Assembly: GCA_020637895.1 (NCBI GenBank) | Contig: JACKJP010000003.1 | Location: forward strand, 1 to 64,000 | Length of the DNA: 64,000 nucleotides | From: Rhodobiaceae bacterium | GTDB lineage: Bacteria > Pseudomonadota > Alphaproteobacteria > Rhizobiales > Tepidamorphaceae | Direction: 5' to 3' | In this document: one piece after another, positions 33,128-44,842 of the stretch | How positions within the stretch are numbered: the first letter of the stretch is position 1 | Layout: each line of letters starts with the position of its first letter | Program-made: the position numbers and the translations under genes | The notes under the pieces: generated by a model | What the model was told of the DNA's origin: nothing | The model's database searches: none | The model's input: only the letters and a program-made list of their open reading frames with translations

Positions 33128-34603
33128 TCAGTCTTCTTTGCCGTCGTCGAACAGGCCGGCGAGCTGGTCACGAGTCGTCTGCCGCACTTCGACGTCGTCA
33201 CGGATCGATGCAAAGAAATCCGAGCCTATCAGCTTCTCGGCAACTTCGGGCGGCAGTGCGAGAAGAACGACGCGTTCATTGCTGCCCTTGCCGATACGCG
33301 AAACATCGCTCGCGCGACCCTGGATCATTCCGCCGGCAACAGTGTTGTGGGTATCCGGATCGATCAGGATGAAGGCGCCGGTATCGCGATTGGCCTCGTA
33401 GGAATCGAATATCGCCGTTTCCTCAAAATGCAGCCGAACCTTGCCGATCGTGTTGACGGCAAGCGCGTCCGCCTCGTTCCAGCGACGCGTCTTCCAGTCG
33501 ATGGCGCTGAAGGTTTCCACGGTGACACGTTGCCGGCGGCTGGCCGATTTCAGCCAGTATCGCTTGCCGGGCGTGATGCCGTCCTGCGCCAGCGAGATCA
33601 GCGTCGCATCGAAATGCAGGCCGGTTGCCGGGCGAGCGTCGATTGAGGCGATCATGTCGCCGCGCGCGACGTCGACCTGCCGGTCGAGCACGAGCGTGAT
33701 GGCGTCGCCGGCGACGGCCGCGTTGCGAACGAGGTCGTAGGTGACGATCTTGCTGACATTGGCAGGGGTGCCGGAGGGAAGGATCACAACGCTGTCGCCC
33801 GGCTTTACCGCGCCGCCCGCGACCGTGCCCTGGTAACCGCGGAAGCTTTCGTCCGGCCGGCAGACACGCTGCACGGGCATGCGGAAACCGACGGTCTGGG
33901 CGGACCTGACAGTTGCCAGCTCAAGCGTCTCGAGCAGGGTCGGCCCGTCATACCAGGGCATCTCGGCCTTGCCGTCATGCACGACGTTCTCGCCCTTGAG
34001 AGCGGACATCGGAATAGCCGTGACGGCGCGAACGCCGAGCGAGAGCGCATATTCGCGGAACTCGGCCGCGATCTGCTCAAAGATTTCGCGGCTGTAGCTG
34101 GCGAGATCGATCTTGTTCACGGCAAGAACGAACTGATGGATGCCCATCAGCGCGGCGATGGAAGCGTGCCGCAACGTCTGTTCCAGAAGGCCCGCGCGCG
34201 CATCGACCAGCAGCACGGCAAGATCGGCCGTCGAAGCGCCGGTCGCCATGTTGCGGGTGTACTGAACGTGGCCTGGCGTATCGGCAACGATGAAAGAGCG
34301 CTTCGCGGTCGAGAAATAGCGGTAGGCGACGTCAATCGTGATGCCCTGCTCGCGCTCGGCCTGCAAACCGTCGGTCAGCAATGCGAAATCGGGAAGATCG
34401 AGGCCGTTGCGCGTGCCCTTGCTGTCGCGCGTCAGGCTCTCCGCCTGATCGGCCTTGACCGATTTGGTATCCCAGAGCAGGCGGCCGATCAGGGTCGACT
34501 TGCCGTCGTCGACACTGCCGCAGGTGAGGAAGCGCAGCGGGCGCGACTGGCGCGTCTGAGGTGCGGCTTCAGAAGCGGGTTTGGCGGCGGTGGAAACGGT
34601 CAT
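33128..34603 (-). CDS. cysN: Sulfate adenylyltransferase subunit 1 (GTPase)
   Basis: A 491-residue GTPase subunit of ATP sulfurylase, which activates sulfate to APS with CysD. G1 is GSVDDGKST (29-37), followed by DTPGHVQYTRNM and NKID. There is no fused CysC kinase domain, consistent with an APS-using reductase upstream. The ATG at 34603 overlaps the cysD stop (ATGA). In-frame upstream starts lie inside cysD. Confidence 0.95.
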   Translation of the reverse strand: MTVSTAAKPASEAAPQTRQSRPLRFLTCGSVDDGKSTLIGRLLWDTKSVKADQAESLTRDSKGTRNGLDLPDFALLTDGLQAEREQGITIDVAYRYFSTAKRSFIVADTPGHVQYTRNMATGASTADLAVLLVDARAGLLEQTLRHASIAALMGIHQFVLAVNKIDLASYSREIFEQIAAEFREYALSLGVRAVTAIPMSALKGENVVHDGKAEMPWYDGPTLLETLELATVRSAQTVGFRMPVQRVCRPDESFRGYQGTVAGGAVKPGDSVVILPSGTPANVSKIVTYDLVRNAAVAGDAITLVLDRQVDVARGDMIASIDARPATGLHFDATLISLAQDGITPGKRYWLKSASRRQRVTVETFSAIDWKTRRWNEADALAVNTIGKVRLHFEETAIFDSYEANRDTGAFILIDPDTHNTVAGGMIQGRASDVSRIGKGSNERVVLLALPPEVAEKLIGSDFFASIRDDVEVRQTTRDQLAGLFDDGKED

Positions 34604-35523
34604 CAGAAATACCCTTCGCGCTTCTTCAGTTCCATGGAACCGGCCTGATCGCGGTCGATGGCGCGGCCCTGGCGTTCCGATACGGTAGCTGTCTCGATTT
34701 CGGCGATGATGTCGTCGAGGGTCTCGGCCTCGGAGTGGATCGCGCCTGTCAACGGGAAGCAACCGAGCGTACGGAAACGGATGCGCTCGTGGCGGATCTG
34801 CTCGCCGGGGAGAAGCTCGAGACGTTTGTCCTCGGCATGAATCAACATGCCGTCCCGTTCGACGACGGGACGTTCCGCGGCAAAATAGAGCGGCACGATC
34901 GGAATGTTCTCAGCCTGGATGTAGCGCCAGATATCGCCTTCGGTCCAGTTGGACAGCGGGAAAGCGCGGACGCTCTCACCCTTGCGGATCATGCCGTTAT
35001 AGATCGACCAGAGTTCGGGGCGCTGATTGCGCGGATCCCAGCGGTGATCGGGTGTGCGGAACGAATAGATCCGTTCCTTGGCACGCGACGCTTCCTCGTC
35101 GCGCCGTGCGCCGCCAAAGGCAGCATCGTAACCGCCGGCGTCGAGCGCCATGCGCAGCGCCTGCGTCTTCATGATGTCGGTGTACAGCGCCGAGCCGTGG
35201 GTGAACGGCGTGATGTTCTCGGCCGGACCGCGCGGATTGGTGAAGGTGATGACGTCGACATCGCCCTCTGCGGCGATGGCGTCACGCAGCGCGATCATCT
35301 CGGCGAACTTCCAGCCGGTGTCGATATGCAGCAGCGGGAACGGAATACGCCCGGGGTAGAAGGCCTTGCGGGCGAGGTGCAGCAGGACAGAGGAATCCTT
35401 GCCGATCGAATAGAGCATGACCGGCTTTTCGAATTCCGCCGCGACCTCGCGGAAAATGTAGATGGCCTCGTTTTCGAGCGCCTTGAGGTGCGGATCGAGC
35501 GGTGGCTTCTGCGGTGAGGGCAT
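34603..35523 (-). CDS. cysD: Sulfate adenylyltransferase subunit 2
   Basis: A 306-residue catalytic subunit of ATP sulfurylase. The PP-loop is SIGKDSS (39-45), and FPLLHIDTGWKFAEM, RDEEASRAKERIYSFR and the carboxy DQAGSMELKKREGYF are standard for CysD. It lies between cysH (15-base gap) and cysN (four-base overlap) in one operon. Confidence 0.95.
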   Translation of the reverse strand: MPSPQKPPLDPHLKALENEAIYIFREVAAEFEKPVMLYSIGKDSSVLLHLARKAFYPGRIPFPLLHIDTGWKFAEMIALRDAIAAEGDVDVITFTNPRGPAENITPFTHGSALYTDIMKTQALRMALDAGGYDAAFGGARRDEEASRAKERIYSFRTPDHRWDPRNQRPELWSIYNGMIRKGESVRAFPLSNWTEGDIWRYIQAENIPIVPLYFAAERPVVERDGMLIHAEDKRLELLPGEQIRHERIRFRTLGCFPLTGAIHSEAETLDDIIAEIETATVSERQGRAIDRDQAGSMELKKREGYF

Positions 35524-35538
35524 GATCGTTCTTCTTCT

Positions 35539-36333
35539 TCAGATCTTCGTGGCTGCGTTTTCAGGCAGCTGGGAGGCATTGGGCAGGGGAGAGGCCTCGG
35601 GTACGTGAAGGCCGCATTCGCGCTTTTCGTCGTTTTCCCACCACCAGCGGCCTGCGCGCTCGGGCTCGCCGGGCCGGATGGCACGGGTGCAGGGCTCACA
35701 GCCAATGGACGGATAGCCACGTGCATGGAGCGGATTGACGGGAATATCGTGCTCGGCAATGGCCGCCTGCATGGCATCGGCGGTCCAGTCGGCGAGGGGG
35801 TTGAGCTTCACCAGACCGTTCGCCTCGTCCCACTCCGCGAAGGGCACATGGGCGCGATTGTCGGACTGGCTGCGGCGGAGCCCGGTAATCCAGGCATCCG
35901 CGCCGGCAAGTGCCTTCTTCAGCGGCTTGACCTTGCGAATGTTGCAGCACGCGTGACGCGCCTCGACACTGTCATAGAAGCCGTTCAGCCCATATTGGCT
36001 CTTGTAGCTTTCAATATCGGCCGCTTCGGGCAGATATTCTTCGATTTCCAATCCGAAGCGCGCGTTTGTCGTTGCGATCAGCGCGACAGTCTCGGGGAAA
36101 AGGCGGCCGGTCTGGAGCGTCGCAAGGCGAATTGAACGCGCATGCTCGCTCACTGCCCAACTGAGGACTTGGTCTTCCAATCCAAGGCTGGTGGTCAGCA
36201 CCGCATTGCCGAACGTCTCAGCGATGAAGGCAAGGCGCTCACCCAGATCGCGCGCGGCCAGCTCCCGGTCGAGGCCGGCGATGAAGGCGTCATCTGGAAT
36301 GCGAACCTGTTCGGCGAATTGTGCGGACGGCAT
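35539..36333 (-). CDS. cysH: Assimilatory adenylyl-sulfate (APS) reductase, CysH family
   Basis: A 264-residue reductase that makes sulfite. Cys129-Cys130 with Cys212 and Cys215 (the CC...CxxC pattern) would bind a [4Fe-4S] cluster, which marks APS rather than PAPS reductases. The catalytic Cys240 is in KRECGLHVP. GAGGGA precedes the ATG. It is the first gene of cysHDN, and the absence of cysC nearby fits direct use of APS. Confidence 0.93.
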   Translation of the reverse strand: MPSAQFAEQVRIPDDAFIAGLDRELAARDLGERLAFIAETFGNAVLTTSLGLEDQVLSWAVSEHARSIRLATLQTGRLFPETVALIATTNARFGLEIEEYLPEAADIESYKSQYGLNGFYDSVEARHACCNIRKVKPLKKALAGADAWITGLRRSQSDNRAHVPFAEWDEANGLVKLNPLADWTADAMQAAIAEHDIPVNPLHARGYPSIGCEPCTRAIRPGEPERAGRWWWENDEKRECGLHVPEASPLPNASQLPENAATKI

Positions 36334-36700
36334 CGAAAATCCCTCGAATGCAAAACTGTTTTAATAATGGGGGAGAAATGGCGGTGTATGAAGAAACAGA
36401 TTTCTATTTTTGCGGCAAAGTAGGAATTGAATTTGTGAAACGTGGCATATGCCCGGCTTTTCCGTTCTCTGCCTTCAAAAAACACTTCGCCCTGTCATGC
36501 TGCGCTGCATCAAGCAGATTGACCGGTCGGGCACAAGGGCTGCGGACGGGGCTGGTTCCGCTTTCTCACCCCAGCGCGGTGATTAGAAGAATATTTCCCC
36601 TTGGCCGTGCAACTTGGCATGCACTGCCATGATTTTTTCGCCAGATCATCTATCCTGAAATGAAATTCCTGTTTGGGTGAATCAGCCCGTTGGAGAGATT
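36334..36700. promoter_or_regulatory. Divergent control region between cysHDN and cysG-cysI
   Basis: This 367-base gap must hold promoters for both sulfate-assimilation operons. AGAAA (36392-36396) and TTTCT (36401-36405) form a small inverted repeat in an AT-rich part. I could not assign clear -35 and -10 boxes on either strand and recognise no riboswitch. The short frames inside look accidental. Confidence 0.35.
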
Positions 36701-38116
36701 ATGCGTCATTTCCCGATCTATCTCGATCTGAAAGGGCGAAAAGTCGTTGTTTCAGGCGCCGGCGCTTTTGCACTGCCGAAACTGCGGCTGCTGCTCAAGA
36801 CCGAGGCGGTTGTCGAAGTGTACGGCGCCGATGCTGCGCCGGAGGTCAAGGCATGGGCGCAGGAAGGTCGGTTGCGGCTTGACGAGCGCGCGCTTGCAGC
36901 CGGCGATGCCGGTGGCGCCGTGCTTCTTTATGGTGCCAATGACGACGAAGCGCTCGACCGCCGGGCCGCGGAAATCGGCCGGGCAGCCGGAGCGCTTGTC
37001 AATATCGTCGACAACCTCGAGGAGAGCGAGTTCATCACACCGGCGATCGTCGATCGTGATCCGGTGACGGTGGCCATCGGGACCGAGGGTGCCGCCCCCG
37101 TGCTCGCGCGCAAGATCAAGGCCGATGTGGAGGAAATGCTCCCGCCTTCGACCGGCCTGCTGGCTCGGATTGCCGAGACATTCCGCGCGGCGGTAACGGT
37201 ATTGCCGGAAGGGCGTGCACGGCGGAACTTCTGGAGCCGCTATTTCGCGAGCGAGGGGCAACGCGCCCTTGATCGCGGTGGCGAGGCTGCCGTCAGGCAG
37301 CGGCTTTCGACGATGCTCGACGAGGTCGGTGCATCGGCAGACCCGAAGGGGCAGGTCGCCCTGATCGGGACGGGTCCTGGCGATCCGGAACTCATGACGC
37401 TGAAAGCGCGTCGCCTTTTGCAGGAAGCCGATGTCGTTCTTTACGATACGCTGGTTACGCCAGAGATCCTTGAGCTCGCACGCCGCGAGGCGGTCATGAT
37501 TCATGTCGGCAAGAAGGGATATGGCAAGAGCGTCGCGCAGGATGAGATCAACAGGCTGGCCATCGAGCATGCCCGGGCCGGCGCTCACGTCGCCCGTCTC
37601 AAGGGTGGCGATCCGGTCATTTTCGGGCGGCTTGACGAAGAGATCGAGGCGCTCGACGAAGCTGGGATCGAATGGGAGGTGGTGCCCGGCATCACCGCCG
37701 CGTCTGCCGCTGCGGCCGGCATCGGCAAGTCGCTGACCCGCCGGGGCCGCAACTCTTCGCTGAACATTCTGACCGGCCACGATGTGGACGGTTTTGCCGA
37801 GCAGGACTGGCAGAAGCTCGCAAGGCCGGGCAGTGCTGCTGCGATCTATATGGGCCTCAAGGCCTCAACCTTCATTCAGGGGCGCCTGATGATGCATGGC
37901 GCCGATCCGTCAACGCCGGTAACGATCGTCGAGAATGCTTCGCGCGACAGTCAGAAAGTCGTTTCGACGGTCCTCGGTTCGCTTGAACATGCGCTGAAGA
38001 CGGGCGGCATTCTTGGCCCGGCGGTCATCCTCTACGGCCTCAAGCCGCATGCTGCGCTTGGCGTTCTGGAAACCATCGCGCCGACGGGTGCTCAAGTCAG
38101 GACAGGAACACGATAG
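36701..38116 (+). CDS. cysG: Siroheme synthase (multifunctional CysG)
   Basis: About 471 residues from the ATG at 36701, with GGAG five bases upstream; a GTG at 36677 would add eight residues. The amino third is the NAD-dependent precorrin-2 dehydrogenase/ferrochelatase part, with a modified nucleotide loop (VVVSGAGAFALPKLRLL). The carboxy part is uroporphyrinogen-III methyltransferase, with VALIGTGPGDPELMTLKARR, RLKGGDPVIFGR and EVVPGITAASAAAA. It supplies siroheme for the sulfite reductase two genes downstream. Confidence 0.95.
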   Translation: MRHFPIYLDLKGRKVVVSGAGAFALPKLRLLLKTEAVVEVYGADAAPEVKAWAQEGRLRLDERALAAGDAGGAVLLYGANDDEALDRRAAEIGRAAGALVNIVDNLEESEFITPAIVDRDPVTVAIGTEGAAPVLARKIKADVEEMLPPSTGLLARIAETFRAAVTVLPEGRARRNFWSRYFASEGQRALDRGGEAAVRQRLSTMLDEVGASADPKGQVALIGTGPGDPELMTLKARRLLQEADVVLYDTLVTPEILELARREAVMIHVGKKGYGKSVAQDEINRLAIEHARAGAHVARLKGGDPVIFGRLDEEIEALDEAGIEWEVVPGITAASAAAAGIGKSLTRRGRNSSLNILTGHDVDGFAEQDWQKLARPGSAAAIYMGLKASTFIQGRLMMHGADPSTPVTIVENASRDSQKVVSTVLGSLEHALKTGGILGPAVILYGLKPHAALGVLETIAPTGAQVRTGTR

Positions 38117-38419
38117 ATGGCGCGTCCATTCGTCCCGAAAATCATCACGGCCAACGATCTTCTCGAAGGCGACGTCATCTACCTCACTGCGGAAGGCCGC
38201 TGGTCCCGAACCTATGAGGATGCGGTCGTCGCGACCACGCAGGAAGAGGCTGACGATCTGCTCAGGAAGGCTGAAGCACAGCCGGATCGCATTGTCGGCG
38301 CGTATTTCGTCGATACGGCCGTCGATGAGGACGGCACGCCGAAACCAGATCATTTCCGTGAGGTGTTCCGCGCCACCGGCCCTTCCAACTACTTCCTCGG
38401 CAAACAGGCAGACGCATAG
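38117..38419 (+). CDS. DUF2849 protein of the sulfite-reductase operon
   Basis: A 100-residue acidic soluble protein (VPKIITANDLLEGDVIYLTA near the start). The DUF2849 family is found almost only between cysG and cysI in alphaproteobacteria. Its function is not established; a role in sulfite reductase assembly or electron supply is suggested by position. It begins right after the cysG stop and ends 10 bases before cysI. Confidence 0.87.
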   Translation: MARPFVPKIITANDLLEGDVIYLTAEGRWSRTYEDAVVATTQEEADDLLRKAEAQPDRIVGAYFVDTAVDEDGTPKPDHFREVFRATGPSNYFLGKQADA

Positions 38420-38429
38420 GTCTCAGGAC

Positions 38430-40093
<1,664 letters not shown>

Positions 40094-40097
<4 letters not shown>

Positions 40098-40537
40098 GCG
40101 CTGGAACTGATTTGGGCATCGTGGTGCGCGATGGACGCTTCGCGCCTGCCGCCGATGAAGCGTTCGTCGCAATCGAAAGCGCCGAAGAAGCCGCTGGCAT
40201 CGGGAATCGCGCGATAGAGGTCGCCAATGCTATTGCGGCCGAGGCGCTCGGGCCGCATCTCGCCTCCATCCCGGCAATCGCCATTCGCTTTCCCGCATTC
40301 AATGACGGGCGTGGCTTCTCGCTTGCCCGGCAGTTGAGGCGGCTTGGATACAAGGGGACGCTGCGGGCGCGGGGGCACGTGCTGGCCGACCAGTATCCGA
40401 TGGCCCTTCGCTGCGGCTTCGACGAAGTCGAGATAACGGAAGCGCAGGCTGCAAGGCAGCCGGAGAACCAGTGGGTTGATGCGTATCAACGCATCCGGCA
40501 CAATTATCAGGACAGGCTAAAATACGGAGCCGCTTAA
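40094..40537 (+). CDS. DUF934 protein of the sulfite-reductase operon
   Basis: A 147-residue protein. FPAFNDGRGFSLARQLRRLG and LRARGHVLADQYPMALRCGF are the hallmarks of DUF934, which regularly follows cysI. Its molecular role is not known to me. Four-base overlap with cysI implies translational coupling and a shared role in sulfite reduction. Confidence 0.9.
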
Positions 40538-40635
40538 GGGCGCGCTTGACTGCGGTGCTTGCCATGTTCAATGGTTGAGCCAATGGTAGGCGCGAGGTTT
40601 CTCCGGAAAGCTCAATTCTAGGCAGGATAAGAAAC

Positions 40636-41451
40636 GTGGATCAGCAGATTACAGCGACGTCGAACGCTGCCGCAGTGCAGTCGCTTCCTGACGCACAACG
40701 CGTCACGGCAGTACGCCATTGGACGGACAGGCTCTTCTCGTTTCGGGTAACGCGATCGCCCTCACTGCGTTTTCGTTCCGGCGAATTCGTCATGATCGGC
40801 CTGCTCGGCGACAACGGCAAGCCGCTGCTTCGCGCCTATTCGATCGCCTCGCCATCCTGGGATGAAGAGCTGGAATTCTATTCGATCAAGGTGCAGGACG
40901 GTCCGCTGACCTCAAGACTGCAGCACATCAAGGAAGGCGATTTCGTTATCGTGAAGACGAAGCCGACCGGAACGCTTGTGCTCGACGCGCTGCTGCCCGG
41001 CAGTCGGCTCTACATGATCGCTTCCGGTACCGGCATCGCTCCGTTCGCATCGCTGGCGCGCGATCCGGAAACGTACGAGAAGTTCGACCAGGTCATCCTG
41101 ACCCATACCTGCCGTGAAGTCGCCGAACTCGCTTACGGGCAGGAATTGATCGCCAACCTCAGAAACGATCCGCTGATCGGCGAGATGGTCGAGGGCAAGC
41201 TCCTCTATTATCCCAGCGTCACTCGCGAGGCGTTTGAGAACGAAGGCCGGATTACCGATCTGATGACCAGCGGCAAACTCTACGCCGATCTTGGCGTTCC
41301 GCCGCTCGATCCGGCGACCGACCGCGTGATGATCTGCGGCTCGATGGGGCTGAACCTCGACATCAAGGCAATCTGCGAAGCTGCCGGACTGGTGGAAGGC
41401 TCAAATTCCATGCCCAACACCTTCGTTCTGGAAAAAGCCTTCGTCGGCTGA
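40636..41451 (+). CDS. fpr: Ferredoxin--NADP reductase
   Basis: A 271-residue FAD enzyme that moves electrons between NADPH and ferredoxin or flavodoxin. FAD-binding RAYSIASPSWDEELEFYS, the NADP site ASGTGIAPFASLARDPE and the carboxy TFVLEKAFVG are conserved. The GTG at 40636 has AGGA upstream and adds a short amino tail compared with the usual 257-residue enzyme. Its place after cysI, which lacks a partner flavoprotein, suggests it feeds sulfite reduction through ferredoxin. Confidence 0.93.
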   Translation: MDQQITATSNAAAVQSLPDAQRVTAVRHWTDRLFSFRVTRSPSLRFRSGEFVMIGLLGDNGKPLLRAYSIASPSWDEELEFYSIKVQDGPLTSRLQHIKEGDFVIVKTKPTGTLVLDALLPGSRLYMIASGTGIAPFASLARDPETYEKFDQVILTHTCREVAELAYGQELIANLRNDPLIGEMVEGKLLYYPSVTREAFENEGRITDLMTSGKLYADLGVPPLDPATDRVMICGSMGLNLDIKAICEAAGLVEGSNSMPNTFVLEKAFVG

Positions 41452-41473
41452 TTGATCGGACGGATTTCCTGGC

Positions 41474-42652
41474 ATGAGCCGCTTTGACGTCGTCATTCTC
41501 GGCGCGGGCGCTGCCGGCATGATGTGCGCAATCGAGGCGGGCAGGCGTGGCCGTTCGGTTCTCATTCTCGACCACGCCAGGGCGCCCGGCGAGAAAATTC
41601 GCATCTCCGGTGGCGGGCGCTGCAACTTCACCAACCTTGAGGTCGCGCCGGACAGGTTCATTTCCGCCAATCCGAATTTCTGCCGCGCGGCGCTGTCGCG
41701 CTACACGCAGAGCGATTTCATCGCCAAGGTAACGCGGCACGGAATTCCTTTTCACGAGAAGACGCTCGGGCAGCTTTTCTGCGACGGGTCGGCGCGAGAG
41801 ATCATCGACATGCTGACCGGTGAAATGCGGGCGGCAGCCTGCGAGTTGCGGTTGGGCTGTTCTGTGGAAGCCGTTGCGCGCGAGGCTTCGGGTTTTGCGC
41901 TCGTTGCGGGCGGTGAAGCCGTCGAATGCGCTTCGCTTGTCGTCGCCACGGGCGGCAAATCGATACCGAAAATGGGCGCGACCGATTTTGCATACCGGCT
42001 CGCTGCCGAGTTCGGCATTCACGTCGTAGAGACGCGGCCCGGCCTTGTACCACTGACATTTCCACCTGCACTGCTGGAACGTACCGCGCCGCTTTCCGGG
42101 CTTTCGGTCGACGCCCGTGTATCTTGCGGGCGAACGAGCTTTGACGAAGCGCTGCTGTTCACTCACCGCGGCCTGTCCGGTCCGGCGATACTTCAGATAT
42201 CCTCATACTGGTCTCCGGGAGACGAGATTGTCGTCGACATGGCGCCGGGAACCGATGTCGCTGCTGAGGTAAGGGACGCAAAGATCGGGAATGGCCGTCA
42301 GAAGTTGCGTGGCGCGCTGTCGCCGCTGCTGCCGAAGCGTCTTGCATCTCTCGTCGAGGACGAGAGCGGCTGCCATGGTCCGCTCGCCGAACTGTCGGGC
42401 AAGCGGTTGGAGGAAGCCGCGCGATTTGTGAATGCCTGGCGGCTGAAGCCAACGGGAACGGAGGGCTACAGGACAGCTGAAGTGACCGTCGGCGGGATCG
42501 ATACGAAGGCGCTCGACCAGAAGACGATGATGGTCAAATCGGTGCCGGGCCTCTATTTCATCGGTGAGGCTGTCGATGTAACGGGATGGCTCGGCGGATA
42601 CAATTTCCAGTGGGCCTGGTCTTCGGGTTTCGTCGCCGGTCAGGCCGCCTGA
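41474..42652 (+). CDS. BaiN/HI0933-family NAD(P)/FAD-dependent oxidoreductase
   Basis: A 392-residue flavoprotein. The amino-terminal dinucleotide site VVILGAGAAGMMCAIEAGRR is followed by the family motif KIRISGGGRCNFTN. LVVATGGKSIPKMGATDFAY and the carboxy FIGEAVDVTGWLGGYNFQWA complete the fold. The physiological substrate of this widespread family is not settled. Confidence 0.9.
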   Translation: MSRFDVVILGAGAAGMMCAIEAGRRGRSVLILDHARAPGEKIRISGGGRCNFTNLEVAPDRFISANPNFCRAALSRYTQSDFIAKVTRHGIPFHEKTLGQLFCDGSAREIIDMLTGEMRAAACELRLGCSVEAVAREASGFALVAGGEAVECASLVVATGGKSIPKMGATDFAYRLAAEFGIHVVETRPGLVPLTFPPALLERTAPLSGLSVDARVSCGRTSFDEALLFTHRGLSGPAILQISSYWSPGDEIVVDMAPGTDVAAEVRDAKIGNGRQKLRGALSPLLPKRLASLVEDESGCHGPLAELSGKRLEEAARFVNAWRLKPTGTEGYRTAEVTVGGIDTKALDQKTMMVKSVPGLYFIGEAVDVTGWLGGYNFQWAWSSGFVAGQAA

Positions 42653-42665
42653 ATTTTTTGGATGG

Positions 42666-43475
42666 ATGACGATGGATCTCCCGGCGCTTGAGGAAGCCTA
42701 TGAACGTGCGCTCGCCCATGAAAAGGCAGGGCGCCTCGATGAGGCTGAACGCGCCTATCGTGAAGTCCTGTCCATCGACCCCGCCGATTGTGCGGGCGCT
42801 GCCGTTCGGCTGGCCGCGATGGGTCGCGGTGCGACACCGGACAAGGCGCCCGACGCCTATGTTGCAACGCTGTTCGACCAGCATGCCGACATGTTCGAAG
42901 CCATCCTTGTCGATCAACTCGGCTATCGCGTTCCCGACCTGATGCGCGAGGCGCTGGACGAGGCGGGACTTGGGCCATTCGAACGCATGCTCGATCTCGG
43001 TTGCGGCAGCGGCCTTGCCGGAGAGGCGATGTATGGCGCGTTCACCCATCTGACCGGAGTCGATCTGTCCGAAAACATGGTCGCGGTCGCGGGCGAGGCG
43101 GAGCTCTATGACGAACTCTATGTCGGCGAAGCGGTGCGCTTCCTTGAAACCTGGCAGGGCGCTGGCTGGGACATGATCGCGGCAACCGACGTATTGCCCT
43201 ATATGGGCGCGCTCGAAGCCTTCTTTGCCCTGGCTGCGCGTTCGCTGGCGGAGGGCGGCGTTTTCGCCTTTTCAAGCGAGACCCAGCCGGATGAAATGAT
43301 GGCCGGGCGCCCCTACATCGTCGGGCCGCATCAGCGCTTTGCGCATTCGCAAGGTTATGTGCGCGACCAGCTCGCGGCGAATGGTCTTGAAGCGAAAGTC
43401 TTCTCGCCAATCACCGTGCGCCATGAAGAGGGGCGGCCGGTGCCGGGCCATCTTGTCATTGCCGTCAGGAACTGA
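42666..43475 (+). CDS. TPR-containing SAM-dependent methyltransferase
   Basis: A 269-residue cytoplasmic protein. One TPR-like helix pair is at the start (EKAGRLDEAERAYREVLSID). The methyltransferase motif I is MLDLGCGSGLAGEAM, and TGVDLSENMVAVA and WDMIAATDVLPYMG follow. The acceptor is unknown. It starts 14 bases after the flavoprotein gene and overlaps the convergent chrA by 11 bases at the end. Confidence 0.88.
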   Translation: MTMDLPALEEAYERALAHEKAGRLDEAERAYREVLSIDPADCAGAAVRLAAMGRGATPDKAPDAYVATLFDQHADMFEAILVDQLGYRVPDLMREALDEAGLGPFERMLDLGCGSGLAGEAMYGAFTHLTGVDLSENMVAVAGEAELYDELYVGEAVRFLETWQGAGWDMIAATDVLPYMGALEAFFALAARSLAEGGVFAFSSETQPDEMMAGRPYIVGPHQRFAHSQGYVRDQLAANGLEAKVFSPITVRHEEGRPVPGHLVIAVRN

Positions 43476-44751
43476 TCGCGGAAAGCGAAAGGCCGGCAAG
43501 TGCGGCTATCCCCAAAACCGCGGGCATCGGCCAGTGTCGCCAGAGCAGCAGCATGGCGCTGAGGGCCGCTACCGCGGCAACTTTCCAATCGAAGCCAGCT
43601 AGTTCCGGGGTCCAAAGGCGCAACGGGCCATATCGCTCCGCCGAAAGTTCGCCGAACAGCACATGGAGCGCGAACCAGATCGACAGATTGAGGATGACAC
43701 CGACGACGGCGGCGGTGACGCCGGACAGGGCAGCATTGAGCTTCGGCATCGTGGCAATCCGCGCGACATAGGGCGCACCGGTGAAGATCCAGAGGAAACA
43801 TGGTGCGAACGTCGCCCAAAGCGTAACGAGCGCCCCCGCGACGGCCATTGTCCAGCGGCCGCCGCTTTCGTTGAAGCCTGCAAGGAAGCCGACGAATTCG
43901 GTCACGAGGATCAGCGGACCGGGCGTCGTCTCCGCAAGACCGAGCCCGTCCATCATGGCGCCCGTGTCGATCCAGCCGTGATGCGTCACGACATCCTGCG
44001 CCATGTAAGCCAGAACGGCATAGGCACCGCCGAAGGTGACGACGGCGAGCTTAGAGAAGAACAGCGCAAGGCCGGTCAGGACGTGATCGCCGCCGAGCAG
44101 GAACGCCATCACTGCAAGCGGGATGAGCCAGATGGCAAGCCAGGTCAGGCCCGTGACGGCGGTGCCGAGCGGACGGACCGGCTGCGCGGGGGAAGACGCA
44201 TGGGTGTCGTCGCGCCGGCCGTATATCCATCCGGCGAGGGCGGCTGCGGCGATGATGAAGGGGAAGGGCAGGGCGAGGAAAAAGATGGCGATGAAAGCGA
44301 GACCCGCGAGGAGCCAGTGGAAGGGTGCCTTCAGGGCGCGGCGCGAGATGCGCAGAAGAGCTTCAATGACAATGATGAGCACGGCCGCCTTGATGCCGAG
44401 GAAAAGTGCCTCAACCAGCGGGACGCTGCCAAAGGCCGCGTAGCCCGCCGCGAGGGCCGCCATCACGATGGCGCCCGGCAGAACGAAGAGCAGACCTGCC
44501 ATCAATCCCCCGGCGACGCCGTGGCGGCGCCACCCCGAATAGGTTGCAAGCTGCATTGCCTCCGGTCCCGGCAGGAGCATGCAGAAGGAGAGCGCCGAGA
44601 GAAACTCCTTCTCTTCAAGCCACCGCTTCTCTTCGACCAGCACGCGGTGCATCAGCGCGATTTGCGCGGCCGGCCCGCCAAAGGACATGATCCCGATGCG
44701 GCCGAAGGCGCTAAGGCTTTCCTGCAATGATATGCGTTCGTTCTGCGACAC
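43465..44751 (-). CDS. chrA: Chromate efflux transporter (CHR family)
   Basis: A 428-residue membrane protein with two CHR halves. The first half has GIMSFGGPAAQIALMHRVLV and LPGPEAMQLATYSG. The second has LAVVTFGGAYAVLAYMAQDV and ETTPGPLILVTEFVGF. It probably exports chromate, but some family members move other anions. No chrB regulator is adjacent. Confidence 0.92.
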   Translation of the reverse strand: MSQNERISLQESLSAFGRIGIMSFGGPAAQIALMHRVLVEEKRWLEEKEFLSALSFCMLLPGPEAMQLATYSGWRRHGVAGGLMAGLLFVLPGAIVMAALAAGYAAFGSVPLVEALFLGIKAAVLIIVIEALLRISRRALKAPFHWLLAGLAFIAIFFLALPFPFIIAAAALAGWIYGRRDDTHASSPAQPVRPLGTAVTGLTWLAIWLIPLAVMAFLLGGDHVLTGLALFFSKLAVVTFGGAYAVLAYMAQDVVTHHGWIDTGAMMDGLGLAETTPGPLILVTEFVGFLAGFNESGGRWTMAVAGALVTLWATFAPCFLWIFTGAPYVARIATMPKLNAALSGVTAAVVGVILNLSIWFALHVLFGELSAERYGPLRLWTPELAGFDWKVAAVAALSAMLLLWRHWPMPAVLGIAALAGLSLSAISS

Positions 44752-44842
44752 GTGCCGACCTCGCTGGGCGTGCCGTCCATTTAGCCGGAAACCGCCATCA
44801 TGCGTTAGCCTTGCGTGCCGCGCCTAACAGGCCGATGAAAGC